From contig JABDHI010000017.1 of NCBI GenBank assembly GCA_013285655.1, positions 1-44,986 on the forward strand: a DNA stretch of 44,986 nucleotides. The letters are read 5' to 3'. The notes under the pieces were generated by a model. That model made no database searches. It saw only the letters and a program-made list of their open reading frames with translations, and was not told the DNA's origin. How positions within the stretch are numbered: the first letter of the stretch is position 1; each line of letters starts with the position of its first letter. The stretch is from Bacteroidota bacterium. Lineage in GTDB: Bacteria; Bacteroidota; Bacteroidia; JABEUT01. Shown here piece by piece: positions 25,799 through 33,854 of this stretch. Both the position numbers and the translations under genes were made by a program.

Positions 25799-27517
25799 TT
25801 AAGGTTGCGCGCCTCTGTGTATTTGAGGGCTGCATTTATGCAGGTCATCATTTAAGCTCTGATCGTAGTTGTAAATATCGGGCACAAAAGAAATCTGTCC
25901 GTTATCATTTACCCAGGCAGTCCAATAACAAATATAGATATCGACCGGCTTTTTCAATATTATCTTCACGTCTTTCTCGTCAGAAGCAACCACTTCAGAA
26001 ATATGGTCTTTTGTCCACCCTGTGTTTTCTTTTAACAGGTATTCAGCCAGATCTAAAGGCTTTTCAATTCTCATACAGCCATGGCTGAAAGCACGCGCCT
26101 GCTCTGAAAACAGATTTTTATTAGGAGTATCGTGCAGGTAAACATCATACGTGTTAGGAAACATAAATAAATATCGTCCCAGTGAATTCCATGAGCCGGG
26201 TGTTTGCCTGAAGTGGTACCTGAAATTTGAGGCGGTTAAAGTATTCCATTTTATTTTAGATGGCGATACCTCGGGTGCATTTGGTTGCAAACTTGCATAC
26301 ACTTTTATATTTTTCTTTTCTAAATAATTTCTGTCCTTCTTTACTGCGGGCAACATTTCTCCGGTGGCTATACTTTCTGGCACTATCCACCAAGGGTTTA
26401 ATGTAATATAGGTTATGGTAGAAATAAATAAAGGCGTTTGCTTATACGGCTTGCCTGCAATTACCTTCATAGTTAAGGCAGGCTTATTACTATCAACAAC
26501 AACTAAATTAAAACCAGCAATATTTACCATTACAAACGTTTGCGGCATTTTGCGGGGTAGCCACCTCATCCGCTCCATGTTTAGCTCTATCTGGTTTATG
26601 CGTTCATTAATATCTTTATTAAGTTCTTTCGCTTCCGGATCACTGATCTTTCCGGTAATTTTCAAACCATTCCTGGTTTGATACCGCTTTACAGCTTCCG
26701 CTAAACTATCGTCGTAAACAATATTTGCAGCGTTATGGTTATCTGTAATATCACCTGTAAGCAGTAGGTGTTTGTACAATAAGGTTACACGCGCACCTGT
26801 ATCACCTTTCTCTAAATGTGTATCTTCCGGTAAAGTAGTCCAGCTTCCTTTGTTCCTAAAATCTAAAAAGCGACTAAGTACTTTTTTTAAAGCAATGTAC
26901 TGAGGTTGCGTACAAACAAAATTCTTTAATATGTTTCCAATCTGCCCACTTTCACTTGCCTTTTGCAGCGAATCAGTTAATGAAATAGATTTAAAATTTT
27001 GGGCCCAATCAACATTTTGGGTTGGAGAATGTATACAGCCTGCATATTGTTGTGCAGCGTATGTAAAAAATGCATCTGTAAGCAACACATCAAGATGGGC
27101 TATTGAACGGCTAGGTTTTGTAATCTTTTTATTAGCAAATGCCTTTTTACACAATGCATCAATATCGGCAAGATGATATTGTGCAGAATCAAGCCCGTCT
27201 TTATAACAATTCCTGATAACAGATACAAGTGTATCACCCATTGCAGATAATCCATTCGTCCCAAGCCATATTGGATTATAATTTGTCTTGGTGTAATATT
27301 TAAGAATAAGACTTGGTGATTGCAGGTAGTCGCAATAAATAATTGTTGTATCTGCATGCACTATGCTGTCCATCTCACCTTTAATCAATGGGCTTATCTG
27401 TTCGTTCAATTCCGATTGAGCTTCACTATTTCCCTGTTGCTTATTGCTTCTGATTGACTTACATGCAGTAAATGCAATTACAACAATAAACAAAACAGAA
27501 AGGCTTTTTTGTCTCAT
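25799..27517 (-). CDS. YcbB/LdtD-type L,D-transpeptidase lipoprotein
   Basis: This 572-residue protein has a lipoprotein signal (lipobox AFTAC). A large N-terminal scaffold domain follows (about 60-230), then a peptidoglycan-binding-like helix set (LEKGDTGARVTLLYKHLL, AVKRYQTRNGLKITG). The YkuD catalytic domain has LNPWWIVPESI and the active site SHGCMRIEKPLDLAEYLL. This layout is that of YcbB/LdtD, which makes 3-3 crosslinks in peptidoglycan. The ATG at 27517 is preferred over an upstream TTG. It lies 18 bp after the Lmo0937-type gene, so the two are probably co-transcribed. A membrane anchor fits a periplasmic role in wall remodelling. Confidence 0.92.
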   Translation of the reverse strand: MRQKSLSVLFIVVIAFTACKSIRSNKQQGNSEAQSELNEQISPLIKGEMDSIVHADTTIIYCDYLQSPSLILKYYTKTNYNPIWLGTNGLSAMGDTLVSVIRNCYKDGLDSAQYHLADIDALCKKAFANKKITKPSRSIAHLDVLLTDAFFTYAAQQYAGCIHSPTQNVDWAQNFKSISLTDSLQKASESGQIGNILKNFVCTQPQYIALKKVLSRFLDFRNKGSWTTLPEDTHLEKGDTGARVTLLYKHLLLTGDITDNHNAANIVYDDSLAEAVKRYQTRNGLKITGKISDPEAKELNKDINERINQIELNMERMRWLPRKMPQTFVMVNIAGFNLVVVDSNKPALTMKVIAGKPYKQTPLFISTITYITLNPWWIVPESIATGEMLPAVKKDRNYLEKKNIKVYASLQPNAPEVSPSKIKWNTLTASNFRYHFRQTPGSWNSLGRYLFMFPNTYDVYLHDTPNKNLFSEQARAFSHGCMRIEKPLDLAEYLLKENTGWTKDHISEVVASDEKDVKIILKKPVDIYICYWTAWVNDNGQISFVPDIYNYDQSLNDDLHKCSPQIHRGAQP

Positions 27518-27535
27518 ACTTAGTATGTGATGCAA

Positions 27536-27688
27536 TTAAACTTTCCTGCCTTGTATAAGGCGAAGGATCACTGCAATGAGCGCAATTACAAGTAACAAGT
27601 GAATAATTCCGCCCGCTCCATAACCTACAAAACCTATCAACCAACTTATAACCAGTATTACTGCAATTACGTACAAAAGATTTCCCAT
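27536..27688 (-). CDS. Lmo0937-family small membrane protein (50 residues)
   Basis: The protein reads MGNLLYVIAVILVISWLIGF, then VGYGAGGIIHLLLVIALIAV and ILRLIQGRKV. It has two hydrophobic helices around a GYGAGG turn and a short basic tail. This is the pattern of the Lmo0937/DUF5670 membrane proteins often found near stress genes; the molecular function is unknown. It is the first gene before the YcbB-type transpeptidase (18-bp gap). On the minus strand CAACTTTG, one mismatch from the -7 consensus, lies about 25 bp upstream. Confidence 0.88.
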   Translation of the reverse strand: MGNLLYVIAVILVISWLIGFVGYGAGGIIHLLLVIALIAVILRLIQGRKV

Positions 27689-27709
27689 GACATTTTAATT
27701 TTTTATTAT

Positions 27710-27752
27710 TTGTACAAAGTTGCACGTATACAGGCATTAACGTGTTGTACAA
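27710..27752. repeat. Two TTGTACAA palindromes in the divergent promoter region
   Basis: Identical 8-bp palindromes lie at 27710-27717 and 27745-27752, 35 bp apart, upstream of the Lmo0937-type gene. Such a pair could be operator sites for a dimeric regulator. Confidence 0.35.
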
Positions 27753-27972
27753 TTTTCACAATAACCTACATCTTTCCCATACTTCCATTCAGAAGGGCCT
27801 CTGCTCTCACTTTCTATACCCGTAAATGACCTTGTTTAACCTTTATTATTTAATGAATACCGAAGCTTTTGGGCTGCTTATCTACTAAACAAAACCTTCC
27901 TGCATGGCATACGTAAATTGGGTTGTAACAAGAAAGCAATGAATTATAAATTCCATATAAAAATAAAACATC

Positions 27973-28848
27973 ATGAAAACATTTTCAATTAAACGCATAC
28001 TGGTGCCTGTCGATTTTTCTCAAACAGGTATGTTGGCTATTGATCACGCAGCTTCTATAGCCAAATCATTCTCGGCACACTTATATCTTCTTCATGTTGC
28101 AAAATCTATAGAGTATGCATATACCGGAGAAAGGCATGGAACAGAGGCTGAAAATGTGTCAGAAGGTCATCATACAGCATCTGAAAGAATTGATAAGGTA
28201 GTAGAAGATTTAAGGAGCAGGTATATTATAAATGTTAGCCCCTTAATTAATGTTGGTAAGCTGGCACAGGGAGTTAACACTATCTGCAAAGACGAAAATA
28301 TTGATCTGGTGATTATGGGTACCCATGGGGCGAGTGGTTTTGAAGAATATGTAATGGGTAGTAATGCCGATAAAGTAGTTGATGCAGCTCCATGCCCTGT
28401 TATTACCATACAATCTCCGGTTACAAAAACTGAATTAACCAATATAGTTATGCCTATTGACAACTCTTTCCATTCGAGGCAGAAGATTGATTATGTTATA
28501 GCATTGGCAAAACACTATAACGCTACCATTCATTTACTGGGCCTTTATAATAACCTGGTTAACGAAAAGAAATTCAATATTAAACTTGAATCGGCTGAAG
28601 ATGCTATTAAGAAAGCTAAACTATCTTATGTTAAAAAAGTAGTTAATTGCCATGATGTTGCAATAGAGGCAATGAAATATTCGTACGAAGTCCGGGCCGA
28701 TCTGCTTGTGATAATGACTGATCATGAAGAATCAAGGTATTCAGGTTTCCTCTTGGGGTCTAAGCACGTTATAAATCATTCTAAAGTACCGGTTATGAGT
28801 ATTAAGCCTACTGAGTATTACGTTACAGGAGGCATGTATTCAAACTGA
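27973..28848 (+). CDS. Tandem UspA universal stress protein
   Basis: This 291-residue protein has two UspA domains. The first starts IKRILVPVDFSQTGMLAIDH and has a complete ATP-binding pattern, MGTHGASGFEEYVMGS, then CPVITI. The second starts LTNIVMPIDNSFHSRQKIDY and is degenerate in that region (MTDHEESRYSGFLLGS) although it keeps GS. Such proteins are cytoplasmic stress factors, and this one may bind ATP through its first half. It has its own promoter region of about 284 bp shared with the divergent Lmo0937-type gene, and a very strong terminator follows. It is better preserved than the tandem Usp at 16501. Confidence 0.92.
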   Translation: MKTFSIKRILVPVDFSQTGMLAIDHAASIAKSFSAHLYLLHVAKSIEYAYTGERHGTEAENVSEGHHTASERIDKVVEDLRSRYIINVSPLINVGKLAQGVNTICKDENIDLVIMGTHGASGFEEYVMGSNADKVVDAAPCPVITIQSPVTKTELTNIVMPIDNSFHSRQKIDYVIALAKHYNATIHLLGLYNNLVNEKKFNIKLESAEDAIKKAKLSYVKKVVNCHDVAIEAMKYSYEVRADLLVIMTDHEESRYSGFLLGSKHVINHSKVPVMSIKPTEYYVTGGMYSN

Positions 28849-28886
28849 TAATACCCGCAAAAACCCGTGCAAAATAAATAGTGTTC

Positions 28887-28929
28887 AATATAATACGTTC
28901 CGCATTCCTACGGAACGTATTATATTTTA
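28887..28929 (+). terminator. Strong terminator after the UspA gene
   Basis: A perfect 16-bp stem (AATATAATACGTTCCG with its complement) and an 8-base loop, followed by TTAC. The T-run lies within the stem end, so it may work in both directions. Confidence 0.88.
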
Positions 28930-28958
28930 CAAACGCTAGATTTATAGATTGATTTCGT

Positions 28959-28966
28959 TATATTTG
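28959..28966 (+). promoter_or_regulatory. Bacteroidota -7 promoter box TATATTTG
   Basis: This exact TAnnTTTG match lies 27 bp before the TTG start at 28986. It supports that start because the leader would be only about 13 bases. Confidence 0.6.
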
Positions 28967-28985
28967 GTTTAGAATAATATTTCTT

Positions 28986-30149
28986 TTGAAACCACTTCTT
29001 ACATCGGTTGTTTTATTTTTTCTTTTTGAATCTACATTGTACGCCGCATGGACTGCTGATACAAGTATAACTAATGGTTCATGGAATAACCCTGCTATCT
29101 GGAAGACAGGCAAGGTGCCTAATGATACTGATAACGTAGTTATTAATACTACTGTTTTATTAACCCAGAATGTGACCCTCAGATATCTTGAGATAACTAC
29201 AAAGGGAAGCTTGTGTGGTGACTTTTCATTATATGGTACTTTTCAATTTTTTGGCCCCGTAAGCTGTAAGTCTATCACCTTTAACGGCCCTTCTAATAGT
29301 ACTTCTAACGTAATAGTGACGGACCAAATCACAGCCACCCAATCGGGATTTGAGTTTGTAGGGTCATACTGCGTAAACATTGGTACCGGGGTGCCTGCCT
29401 CATGCGGTTCTTACACGGTTCCACAAGCTAATTTTACTTCCTCTACCGTTTGTGCAAACCAACCCATAACGTTTGAAGATAAAAGCTCAGGCTCTTTTTT
29501 ATGCATACAATGGCTTTTCCCCGGTGGTTCACCTTCTTCATCAAACTTGGAAGATCCTACAGTGATTTATAATTCTCCGGGATATTATACTGTAATTCTT
29601 ATTGCATCAAATCCAAAAGGAACAGATACACTATCACGTACCATTTACATAAATCCATTACCTGATGCGTGTTGCAATTCAACTATTACTATTGGTCAAA
29701 GTATTCAATTAAACACTATAAATTCCATATCATGTACATGGGTACCCTCCTCAGGCTTAAACTGCACTAATTGTTGCAATCCAATAGCTTCGCCTGATGC
29801 TAGTACAACCTATCTGGTTTCTATGATAAGCGATAGTGGCTGCCGAGTAACCAACCCAATTACAATAGATGTAAATTGCAATGTATTTATCCCAAAGGCA
29901 TTTTCTCCAAATGACGACGGCCAAAATGATAAGCTTTACGTTCGCGGCGATTGTATTAATTCTATTGATTTTATAATATTTGACCGTTATGGGAATAAAG
30001 TATTTGAAACAAATAATAAGAATATCCCATGGGATGGAACCTATAGAGGCGAACCTATGAATGAGGGCACTTATGTGTATTATATGAGTGCAACCATGTA
30101 CGATGGCATTTCACAAACCCAAAAAGGGAGTGTAGAATTAATCAGATAA
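28986..30149 (+). CDS. T9SS type B secreted protein with PKD domain
   Basis: This 387-residue protein has a signal peptide (MKPLLTSVVLFFLFESTLYA). The segment GSWNNPAIWKTGKVPNDTDN is of the type common in surface proteins. A PKD-like domain at about 148-224 has ITFEDKSSGSFLCIQWLFPGG. The C-terminal gliding-motility-associated (type B T9SS) sorting domain has FIPKAFSPNDDGQNDKLYV, FDRYGNKVFET, WDGTYRGEPMNEGTYVYY and KGSVELIR. The start codon is TTG, supported by the promoter box 27 bp upstream and the Lys after the start. It should be exported and attached to the surface; its ligand is unknown. It precedes the DoxX gene by 11 bp. Confidence 0.9.
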   Translation: MKPLLTSVVLFFLFESTLYAAWTADTSITNGSWNNPAIWKTGKVPNDTDNVVINTTVLLTQNVTLRYLEITTKGSLCGDFSLYGTFQFFGPVSCKSITFNGPSNSTSNVIVTDQITATQSGFEFVGSYCVNIGTGVPASCGSYTVPQANFTSSTVCANQPITFEDKSSGSFLCIQWLFPGGSPSSSNLEDPTVIYNSPGYYTVILIASNPKGTDTLSRTIYINPLPDACCNSTITIGQSIQLNTINSISCTWVPSSGLNCTNCCNPIASPDASTTYLVSMISDSGCRVTNPITIDVNCNVFIPKAFSPNDDGQNDKLYVRGDCINSIDFIIFDRYGNKVFETNNKNIPWDGTYRGEPMNEGTYVYYMSATMYDGISQTQKGSVELIR

Positions 30150-30160
30150 CTTAGAAAATA

Positions 30161-30526
30161 ATGATAATAGCACTTTGGATTATTGAAGGTTTACTCGGAC
30201 TAATATTTGTAATGACAGGCAGCTTTAAATTTTTTCAAAGCAAAGAAAAAGTTATAGCAAGCGGTGGTACCTGGGCAGAAGATTTTAAACCCGGTGTAAT
30301 TAAAACAATAGCCGCCCTCGAACTAATCAGCGGGCTTGCGGTAATAGTGCCACGGTTATTAGGCCATGGGCATTACCTTACTTTTATTAGCGCAGCATGT
30401 ATTGCAATTATCATGATAGGTTCCATTTACGTACACCTCAGGCGTAAGGAATTCCAACATGCAAGCATAAATTTGTTGTTTCTGCTTATGGCATTGTTTG
30501 TGGCTTATGGCAGTAGGCCTTTTTAA
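30161..30526 (+). CDS. DoxX-like small membrane protein
   Basis: This 121-residue protein has four hydrophobic helices: IIALWIIEGLLGLIFVMTGS, an AALELISGLAVIVP helix, LTFISAACIAIIMIGSIYV and INLLFLLMALFVAYG. The pattern GLIFVMTGSFKFF followed by ALELISGLAVIVP is typical of DoxX-like proteins. Members are inner-membrane proteins of poorly known function, linked in some species to redox or thiosulfate metabolism. It follows the T9SS gene by 11 bp and could be co-transcribed with it. Confidence 0.82.
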   Translation: MIIALWIIEGLLGLIFVMTGSFKFFQSKEKVIASGGTWAEDFKPGVIKTIAALELISGLAVIVPRLLGHGHYLTFISAACIAIIMIGSIYVHLRRKEFQHASINLLFLLMALFVAYGSRPF

Positions 30527-30648
30527 TTATGGAAGCCGATCGCCACACGTAATCGCGGCATGGTTACAGCACTTTTAGTTTAAGGATTGATTCTCATCAA
30601 AAACAAAATTGATTGAGTTTTTGCTGTCAAACTTCGCGAAACTTGGAC

Positions 30649-30656
30649 TATATTTG
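30649..30656 (+). promoter_or_regulatory. Bacteroidota -7 promoter box TATATTTG
   Basis: This exact TAnnTTTG match lies 17 bp before the ATG at 30673 and decides that start over a TTG at 30613. TTTG at 30620-30623 may be the -33 element, with a wide spacer. Confidence 0.6.
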
Positions 30657-30672
30657 CGTTAACCCCATTATA

Positions 30673-31338
30673 ATGCAACAGCACAATAAAGCCCAACGTT
30701 CTATTACAGTTTGTGGCGAAACCTTAACCGGATCTCACCACATTTGTGGTTTCTTCGATTCACGTGAAGAACAATTTGATGTGATATTGCCTTTCTTCAA
30801 AGAAGGGCTTACTAACAACGAAGAAGTTATTACCATTTGGGAGAGTAACTTGCATACCAAATTGCGATCAAAACTTTCGAATGCAGGGTTACCCGTTAAC
30901 GAATCCTTATTAAATGGCCAATTAAAGATACTGGCTTCAGAGGATACTTATATTCAGGATGATGTTTTTGTAGCACAACGCATGCTCGACAAACTCGAAA
31001 AGGCCTTAGCAACTTCTCAGGATGGACCGCATGGGCATGTCAGGGCTTGTGGCGATATGGTATGGGCTCTCAAAAACCTACCCGGGACAGATGAGTTGAT
31101 GGAATACGAAGCAAAGATTAACCTGCTGACTCCGAAGTATGATTGTACATTAATCTGTATGCATAATATTAATACACTCAGCGGACGTGCCATTGCGGAC
31201 CTGCTTGCTTCACATCCTTACGTTATTCTGCATGGTAAAATACATGTTAATCCTCATTATATAGAACCTACTGAGTTATTGAAAAAGTTCAGTGGCCGCC
31301 GTAAAGATCTACTGTCTAGTGATCTTAGTGTATTCTAA
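30673..31338 (+). CDS. Stand-alone MEDS-domain protein (plus-strand copy)
   Basis: This 221-residue protein is a MEDS (DcmR-type sensory) domain and little else. The features seen are HHICGFFDSREEQFDVILPF at the start, EEVITIWESN, ACGDMVWALKNLPGTDELMEYE in the middle, and CTLICMHNINTL then ASHPYVILHGKIHVNPHYIEP at the end. By family, MEDS domains are proposed to bind small ligands and are usually fused to a kinase, STAS-type or DNA-binding part. Here no output is present. A second MEDS gene converges on it with a 22-bp gap. It has its own promoter box. Confidence 0.87.
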   Translation: MQQHNKAQRSITVCGETLTGSHHICGFFDSREEQFDVILPFFKEGLTNNEEVITIWESNLHTKLRSKLSNAGLPVNESLLNGQLKILASEDTYIQDDVFVAQRMLDKLEKALATSQDGPHGHVRACGDMVWALKNLPGTDELMEYEAKINLLTPKYDCTLICMHNINTLSGRAIADLLASHPYVILHGKIHVNPHYIEPTELLKKFSGRRKDLLSSDLSVF

Positions 31339-31360
31339 CAGATTAAGGCCTTAGGTTCTC

Positions 31361-31987
31361 TTATCTTATATCTCCTGTCCGGCAGAGCATAGCTATCGTT
31401 TCGTCAAGCCTGACAGTTGTATTTAGGTCAGGAGACGATTTCAGGTAATGTGGGTTTATACGACTTAAGGTTTCGTTAATAACAACACCTGGGTGCATTA
31501 ACAAACCCTGACGCATTGCATCTTTCGGTAACGAATCGTGATGATACTGGCAGATGCCCGACAATTCCTTTCTTCGGTTGAACATTTCTTCCAGCTTCAA
31601 TTCGTATTCCATCAGCTGCGAAAAATCCTGCTTCGGCCCGAATTCCCACGTCATATCTCCTGAAGCCCACAAGCCTTTATACCCATCTTTAATTGCCTGA
31701 TCTAATGAATCCTCAAGTCCGGCCAACATTACATCGCAATTAAATTCTCCTGTTGCTGAAACAGGATCGGAAGACATTACCAGGCGAGTTTTTGTTATCT
31801 CTTCTTCCACATCAACACCTATAGCAGCCAGCGTAGAACGCAGGCCGGCTACCATTGGTGCACTGTTCAAATAGAGACAACGATATCCTTCATTTAGCTT
31901 GCGTTTTATTGTAGCAGCTAAGAGAGGTAGTTTTTGAGAGGGTGATCCCTCATAAATTAAGCACTGGTGTCTGGGTTCCGGTTCCAT
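31361..31987 (-). CDS. Stand-alone MEDS-domain protein (minus-strand copy)
   Basis: This 208-residue protein carries HQCLIYEGSPSQKLPLLAAT, GYRCLYLNSAPM, ASGDMTWEFGPKQDFSQLME, then GICQYHHDSLPKDAMRQGLL and HPGVVINETLSRINPHYLKS. This is a complete MEDS domain with no output part. It shares the GDM-W and NPHY-I/L layout with the plus-strand copy but differs widely elsewhere, so the pair is not a recent duplication. I prefer the ATG at 31987 over a TTG two codons earlier. It may respond to a ligand and act through protein contact; nothing here identifies the partner. Confidence 0.85.
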   Translation of the reverse strand: MEPEPRHQCLIYEGSPSQKLPLLAATIKRKLNEGYRCLYLNSAPMVAGLRSTLAAIGVDVEEEITKTRLVMSSDPVSATGEFNCDVMLAGLEDSLDQAIKDGYKGLWASGDMTWEFGPKQDFSQLMEYELKLEEMFNRRKELSGICQYHHDSLPKDAMRQGLLMHPGVVINETLSRINPHYLKSSPDLNTTVRLDETIAMLCRTGDIR

Positions 31988-32140
31988 GTACAATTACGCA
32001 AATCTTTCATCTGCTATGTTGGTTATAATGCAAATTTTAAGAATTATTCTCGAATTAAAATGAAAAATTGGGTGTCCTTTTTTTCATCTATCCTTATGCT
32101 ATTAATTATCAGTTCGTTGCAAATTCTATATTTACAGTGC

Positions 32141-32512
32141 ATGAAAAAAGTTTCGCTATACCTAATGTCCTTATTATATGTGCTGGCAGGGATAAATCAT
32201 TTTTACAATACTCATTTTTATGAGGCAATAATGCCCAATTACATTGGCTATCATACTGCACTTATTTATACAAGCGGTTTATGTGAAATAGCACTCGGAC
32301 TTTTATTATTACCTCAATACACACGCAAAACTGCGGCCAACCTCATTATTTTAATGCTTGTGGTTTTCCTGTGGCTTCATGTGCAGATGTTTATTGATTA
32401 TTGGCACAACCACGACAAATACTTGTGGCTTGCCACTGTAAGAATACCCTTGCAGTTTGTTTTAATATACTGGGCGTTTACATTTACAAAGCCTGTAAAT
32501 AAAGGTGTCTGA
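32141..32512 (+). CDS. DoxX-like membrane protein
   Basis: This 123-residue protein has four hydrophobic helices. It opens MKKVSLYLMSLLYVLAGINH and has EAIMPNYIGYHTALIYTSG, CEIALGLLLL and RIPLQFVLIYWAFTF. The pattern MPxxxxxH and SGxxEIxLGLLLL fits the DoxX-like membrane family. I chose the ATG at 32141 because the family begins there. An in-frame ATG at 32060 would add 27 mostly hydrophobic residues and cannot be excluded. It is the second DoxX-like gene within 2 kb. Confidence 0.78.
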   Translation: MKKVSLYLMSLLYVLAGINHFYNTHFYEAIMPNYIGYHTALIYTSGLCEIALGLLLLPQYTRKTAANLIILMLVVFLWLHVQMFIDYWHNHDKYLWLATVRIPLQFVLIYWAFTFTKPVNKGV

Positions 32513-32663
32513 AGGCCTATGTGGTAAAATGTACGCACCATTATCAATCTTCATTTTTATGATCATACTGTCTAATTAATAATAAAATCGTACATTGCGG
32601 CGCGGTTAAGGCCGATACACAAGTAATTAAGAATGAAATATTAATCAACAAATAAAAATAATC

Positions 32664-32783
32664 ATGAAACAACTTGTAAAGAAAAATATAAAAAGAAAGA
32701 AGCGGATTGTTAAAAGAGAAGAGAAGATGAAGGCTATGAAACTTCAATCGGCGAAGAAAACTAAGACTTCTAAGGCTTCCTAA
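32664..32783 (+). CDS. Very basic small protein (39 residues)
   Basis: I do not recognise this protein. It reads MKQLVKKNIKRKKRIVKREE, then KMKAMKLQSAKKTKTSKAS. Nearly half of its residues are Lys or Arg, and there is no aromatic residue or Cys. The likely fold is helical or disordered, and such charge suggests contact with nucleic acid or ribosomes. The gene is supported by its clean ATG after an A-rich leader and by a strong terminator 45 bp after the stop. A 67-codon frame lies antisense but has no support. Confidence 0.6.
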   Translation: MKQLVKKNIKRKKRIVKREEKMKAMKLQSAKKTKTSKAS

Positions 32784-32827
32784 TATAGAAGGCTCTCTTT
32801 TGACCTAAAAGTCAGAAGTTAATTATT

Positions 32828-32868
32828 GCAAAGGGTGGAACGTAAGTTCTCACCCTTTTGCTTTTTTA
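32828..32868 (+). terminator. Terminator after the small basic protein gene
   Basis: GCAAAGGGTG-GAAC pairs with GTTC-TCACCCTTTTGC with small bulges and a GTAA loop, followed by TTTTTT. Confidence 0.88.
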
Positions 32869-32888
32869 CACCAAAGCCATTTTTATAG

Positions 32889-33656
32889 CTATTTTAAATG
32901 CACTGTTATTCGCTCCACCTTATCTTCCGAGTCTACCCACAAATAATATAACCCAGCAGGCAGGTCAGTTACATCTACGCCTATTCCTTGGTTTATATAC
33001 ATGCACTTGCTTCCTAGTGAATCTATCTTAAACAAACTAATGCCTGTAGGTTTGTCATATGGTGGCAACCGAATTATATCCACACCACATTCATTGCCTT
33101 TTTTAAAGGTAGTATCTGCTTTTTCAACAACTTTCTTATTCTTGTTTTTTACGAAATGTATTTCAAATAAACATGTATCTCCACTATGAATCTTTGTAGT
33201 ATCTATAAACATTGCTCTATATTTTCTCTTAACCCTCCAATATCCCGCGTTACAGTCGTCACAGTACTCGTACCTTATAAAGTGCAGTAAAGTATCTCTT
33301 GCTATTCTTTGTTCTTGTTTATGAATCAAGTCCATAGCCTTAACACTATCAATACAACCTGACTTAATACATTTTTTCAGAAATGATATAGCACCACTAC
33401 TTCCCATTTGCAACTCACAATCTGTCATCTTACTAATAAGCTGGGGTTTCGTCACAATATTATTTGACTTAGAATCATCCAACTCATTATAAACTGACTT
33501 ATAAAGTTCCTCCGCATCAAAATACCTTCCCTTCATATAGTCTTCTTCCGCCAAGTCATAAGCTTTCTTGTATTTCTGTGCAATAAGAAAATAGGGTATC
33601 GCGGTAATCAGCAATAAAAGCAAATAAAATTTCTTATATACTTTAGTGGTTATCAT
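32889..33656 (-). CDS. Unrecognised secreted protein with TPR-like start
   Basis: This 255-residue protein has a signal peptide ending FLIAQ. A short helical, TPR-like part follows (AYDLAEEDYMKGRYFDAEEL), then a cysteine-containing region (KKCIKSGCIDS, YCDDCNAGYW, DTCLFE, ECGVD). The end, VTDLPAGLYYLWVDSEDKVE, resembles the closing strands of a type A T9SS sorting domain, but the usual YPNP motif is missing. It should be periplasmic, outer-membrane or exported. Function is unknown. It lies between two terminators and is a single gene. Confidence 0.75.
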   Translation of the reverse strand: MITTKVYKKFYLLLLLITAIPYFLIAQKYKKAYDLAEEDYMKGRYFDAEELYKSVYNELDDSKSNNIVTKPQLISKMTDCELQMGSSGAISFLKKCIKSGCIDSVKAMDLIHKQEQRIARDTLLHFIRYEYCDDCNAGYWRVKRKYRAMFIDTTKIHSGDTCLFEIHFVKNKNKKVVEKADTTFKKGNECGVDIIRLPPYDKPTGISLFKIDSLGSKCMYINQGIGVDVTDLPAGLYYLWVDSEDKVERITVHLK

Positions 33657-33685
33657 AAAGTAAAATTACCTGTTTTCTATTAAAT

Positions 33686-33719
33686 AAAAAAAGCCCCGCA
33701 TTGCTGCGGGGCTTTTTTT
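33686..33719. terminator. Strong bidirectional terminator next to tRNA-Phe
   Basis: A perfect 15-bp stem (AAAAAAAGCCCCGCA and its complement) has a TTGC loop. On the minus strand it ends transcription of the tRNA gene 10 bp away. Confidence 0.93.
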
Positions 33720-33729
33720 ATTCTGAGTG

Positions 33730-33802
<73 letters not shown>

Positions 33803-33854
33803 ATAAAACAGGGGCGCAAAAATAATAAATTTGTTTTATTACCCTAGTTTTAAT

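Noticed and set aside
31967-32140. Upstream extension of the DoxX-like gene to 31967
   Set aside because: The extra part overlaps the start of the minus-strand MEDS gene, and the family begins at the ATG at 32141.
32544-32747. Minus-strand frame of 67 codons with a hydrophobic product
   Set aside because: It is antisense to the small basic protein gene; poly-Lys codons read backwards give Phe/Leu. The plus-strand frame has the terminator in the right direction.
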